Origin: Mangrovimicrobium sp048323675
GTDB lineage: Bacteria > Pseudomonadota > Gammaproteobacteria > Pseudomonadales > Halieaceae
DNA length: 64,000 bases
Assembly: GCF_048323675.1 (NCBI RefSeq)
Contig: NZ_JBLWFK010000008.1
Location: forward strand, 124,001-188,000
Reading direction: 5' to 3'
The notes under the pieces are model-generated. The model did not search any database. It was not told the DNA's origin and was given only the letters and a program-made list of their open reading frames with translations. The position numbers and the translations under genes are program-made. Below, in pieces: positions 63,215 to 64,000 of this stretch (positions are counted from its first letter, which is position 1; every line of letters starts with the position of its first letter).

Positions 63215-64000
63215 ACCGGCGGCTGCCGCTCCACCGCGCCCGCCTCCGCGCGCCCCGTCACCGCCAGCGGCACATGCTCGCGATCGAGCCGCGCGACCAG
63301 CCCGAACGCCGCGTACAGCGCCACCGAACCGAACACCAGCGAACCCACCGCTTCCCCCGCCATGACGCCCCGGGCGCCGAACCACTGGGCGCCAAAATAC
63401 ACCGCGGGCAGCGTACCCAGCAGGGCCCGGCCAAAATTGAAGGCGGTTGCCCAGTGCGGGTGGTGGAGGTTGTTGAAACTGGCGTTGGCGACAAACAGCG
63501 CGCCGTTGAAGGCGAAAGCGCCCACCAGGAAGTGGCAGTAAAACAGGATCAGCTCGGCGGCCTCGCCGGTGGCCGAAAAGGCGGACACGATAAAGTCGGC
63601 GGCAAGCCACAGGACCAGCCAGATGAACAGGGTGTAGCCCGCGTTGAACCAGGCCGCATTGCGCAGCGTCGAGCGCACCCTCCCATACTGCACGGCCCCC
63701 GCGTTCTGCCCGATGATCGGCCCCACCGCACTGGAGAGCGCGAAAATCGCGCAAAAGGCCACCGGGGTAATCCGCCCCATGATGGCGGCGCCGGCCACCG
63801 CGCTGTCTCCGAAGCGGGACATGATCCGCAGCACGAATCCCCCGCCAATCGGGGTCGCCAGGTTGGTCAGGATTGCCGGGGTGGCGATATGCAGTATCGG
63901 TGTCAGGTCGGCGACAAACTCGCGCCAGGTGATCCGCCGCGGCAGGCGATGTACATGGAACAGGGCATACCAGGCGACGGCCAACACGACCAGGCGGGAC
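63211..64000 (-). CDS. MATE-family efflux transporter, C-terminal part, cut by window edge
   Basis: At least 262 residues of a multidrug and toxin extrusion (MATE/DinF/NorM) transporter. The frame is open to the window edge, so the N-terminal half is missing. Six membrane segments are visible, including FALSSAVGPIIGQNAGA and FIVSAFSATGEAAELILFYC, the second-half MATE signature. It exports cationic drugs or metabolites with sodium or proton coupling. The substrate is unknown. Confidence 0.88.
   Translation of the reverse strand, partial: SRLVVLAVAWYALFHVHRLPRRITWREFVADLTPILHIATPAILTNLATPIGGGFVLRIMSRFGDSAVAGAAIMGRITPVAFCAIFALSSAVGPIIGQNAGAVQYGRVRSTLRNAAWFNAGYTLFIWLVLWLAADFIVSAFSATGEAAELILFYCHFLVGAFAFNGALFVANASFNNLHHPHWATAFNFGRALLGTLPAVYFGAQWFGARGVMAGEAVGSLVFGSVALYAAFGLVARLDREHVPLAVTGRAEAGAVERQPPV

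Overview
The window is GC-rich, gene-dense bacterial chromosome. The order ruvC-ruvA-ruvB-ybgC-tolQRAB-pal-cpoB-queE-queC-tRNA-Lys, with aspS and yebC upstream, is typical of Gammaproteobacteria. Together with ring-hydroxylating oxygenase, Moco hydroxylase, arylsulfatase and ExeM-type nuclease genes, this suggests an aerobic, probably marine gammaproteobacterium (Halieaceae/Cellvibrionales-like). That placement is an inference from gene content, not from a marker tree. No prophage, transposase, CRISPR array or rRNA operon was seen.

Layout. 1-2.0 kb: an RND efflux pump, cut by the left edge, with its lipoprotein adaptor. 2.3-5.8 kb: a Rieske ferredoxin, a Rieske oxygenase alpha subunit, an SDR and a small membrane protein. 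5.7-10.0 kb: a second RND permease and adaptor. 10.0-10.3 kb: a three-stem inverted-repeat element. 10.3-14.3 kb: a three-subunit molybdenum hydroxylase operon ending in a ThiS/MoaD-like gene. 14.5-18.05 kb: a CadC-like winged-helix/TPR membrane regulator, then 11-bp tandem repeats and an MddA-like membrane methyltransferase with a tiny membrane ORF. 18.2-20.8 kb: an ECF sigma factor translationally coupled to a YfbK-type VWA protein. 20.8-24.2 kb: a secreted ExeM-type nuclease and an exported NTF2-like protein. 24.2-31.9 kb: a tightly overlapping Bat operon (MoxR, DUF58, DUF4381, a BatA-BatB fusion, BatC, BatD) followed by a PA2779/PA2778-type pair. 32.0-41.0 kb: arylsulfatase, a SARP-alpha/beta-hydrolase fusion regulator, a type II glutamine synthetase-like protein with altered metal ligands, an S9 peptidase and a GGDEF protein. 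41.2-43.4 kb: a glycosyltransferase and an O-antigen ligase-like protein. 43.8-52.9 kb: the tRNA-Lys/que/Tol-Pal/Ruv core. 53.0-53.3 kb: REP-like repeats. 53.3-59.5 kb: yebC, aspS, an FmdB zinc ribbon, an HU protein with a histone-H1-like tail, proS and a lytic transglycosylase. 59.6-62.0 kb: a LuxR-type regulator and a glutaminyl-amide synthetase-like GS, sharing a candidate operator. 62.0-64.0 kb: an exported EEP protein, a DUF5329 protein and a MATE transporter cut by the right edge.

How the genes work together. The Tol-Pal genes link cell-envelope constriction to division, and the Ruv genes resolve Holliday junctions. The que genes make preQ0 for queuosine. The Bat genes form a MoxR/VWA envelope module. 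The Rieske genes and the Moco hydroxylase probably oxidise aromatic or heterocyclic substrates, with the RND pumps nearby. The observations most worth following are the GSII-like protein with substituted n1 metal ligands, the LuxR/GS pair with matching palindromes, the SARP-hydrolase fusion, the CadC-like regulator next to 11-bp repeats, and two families of structured repeats, one showing a compensatory base-pair change.
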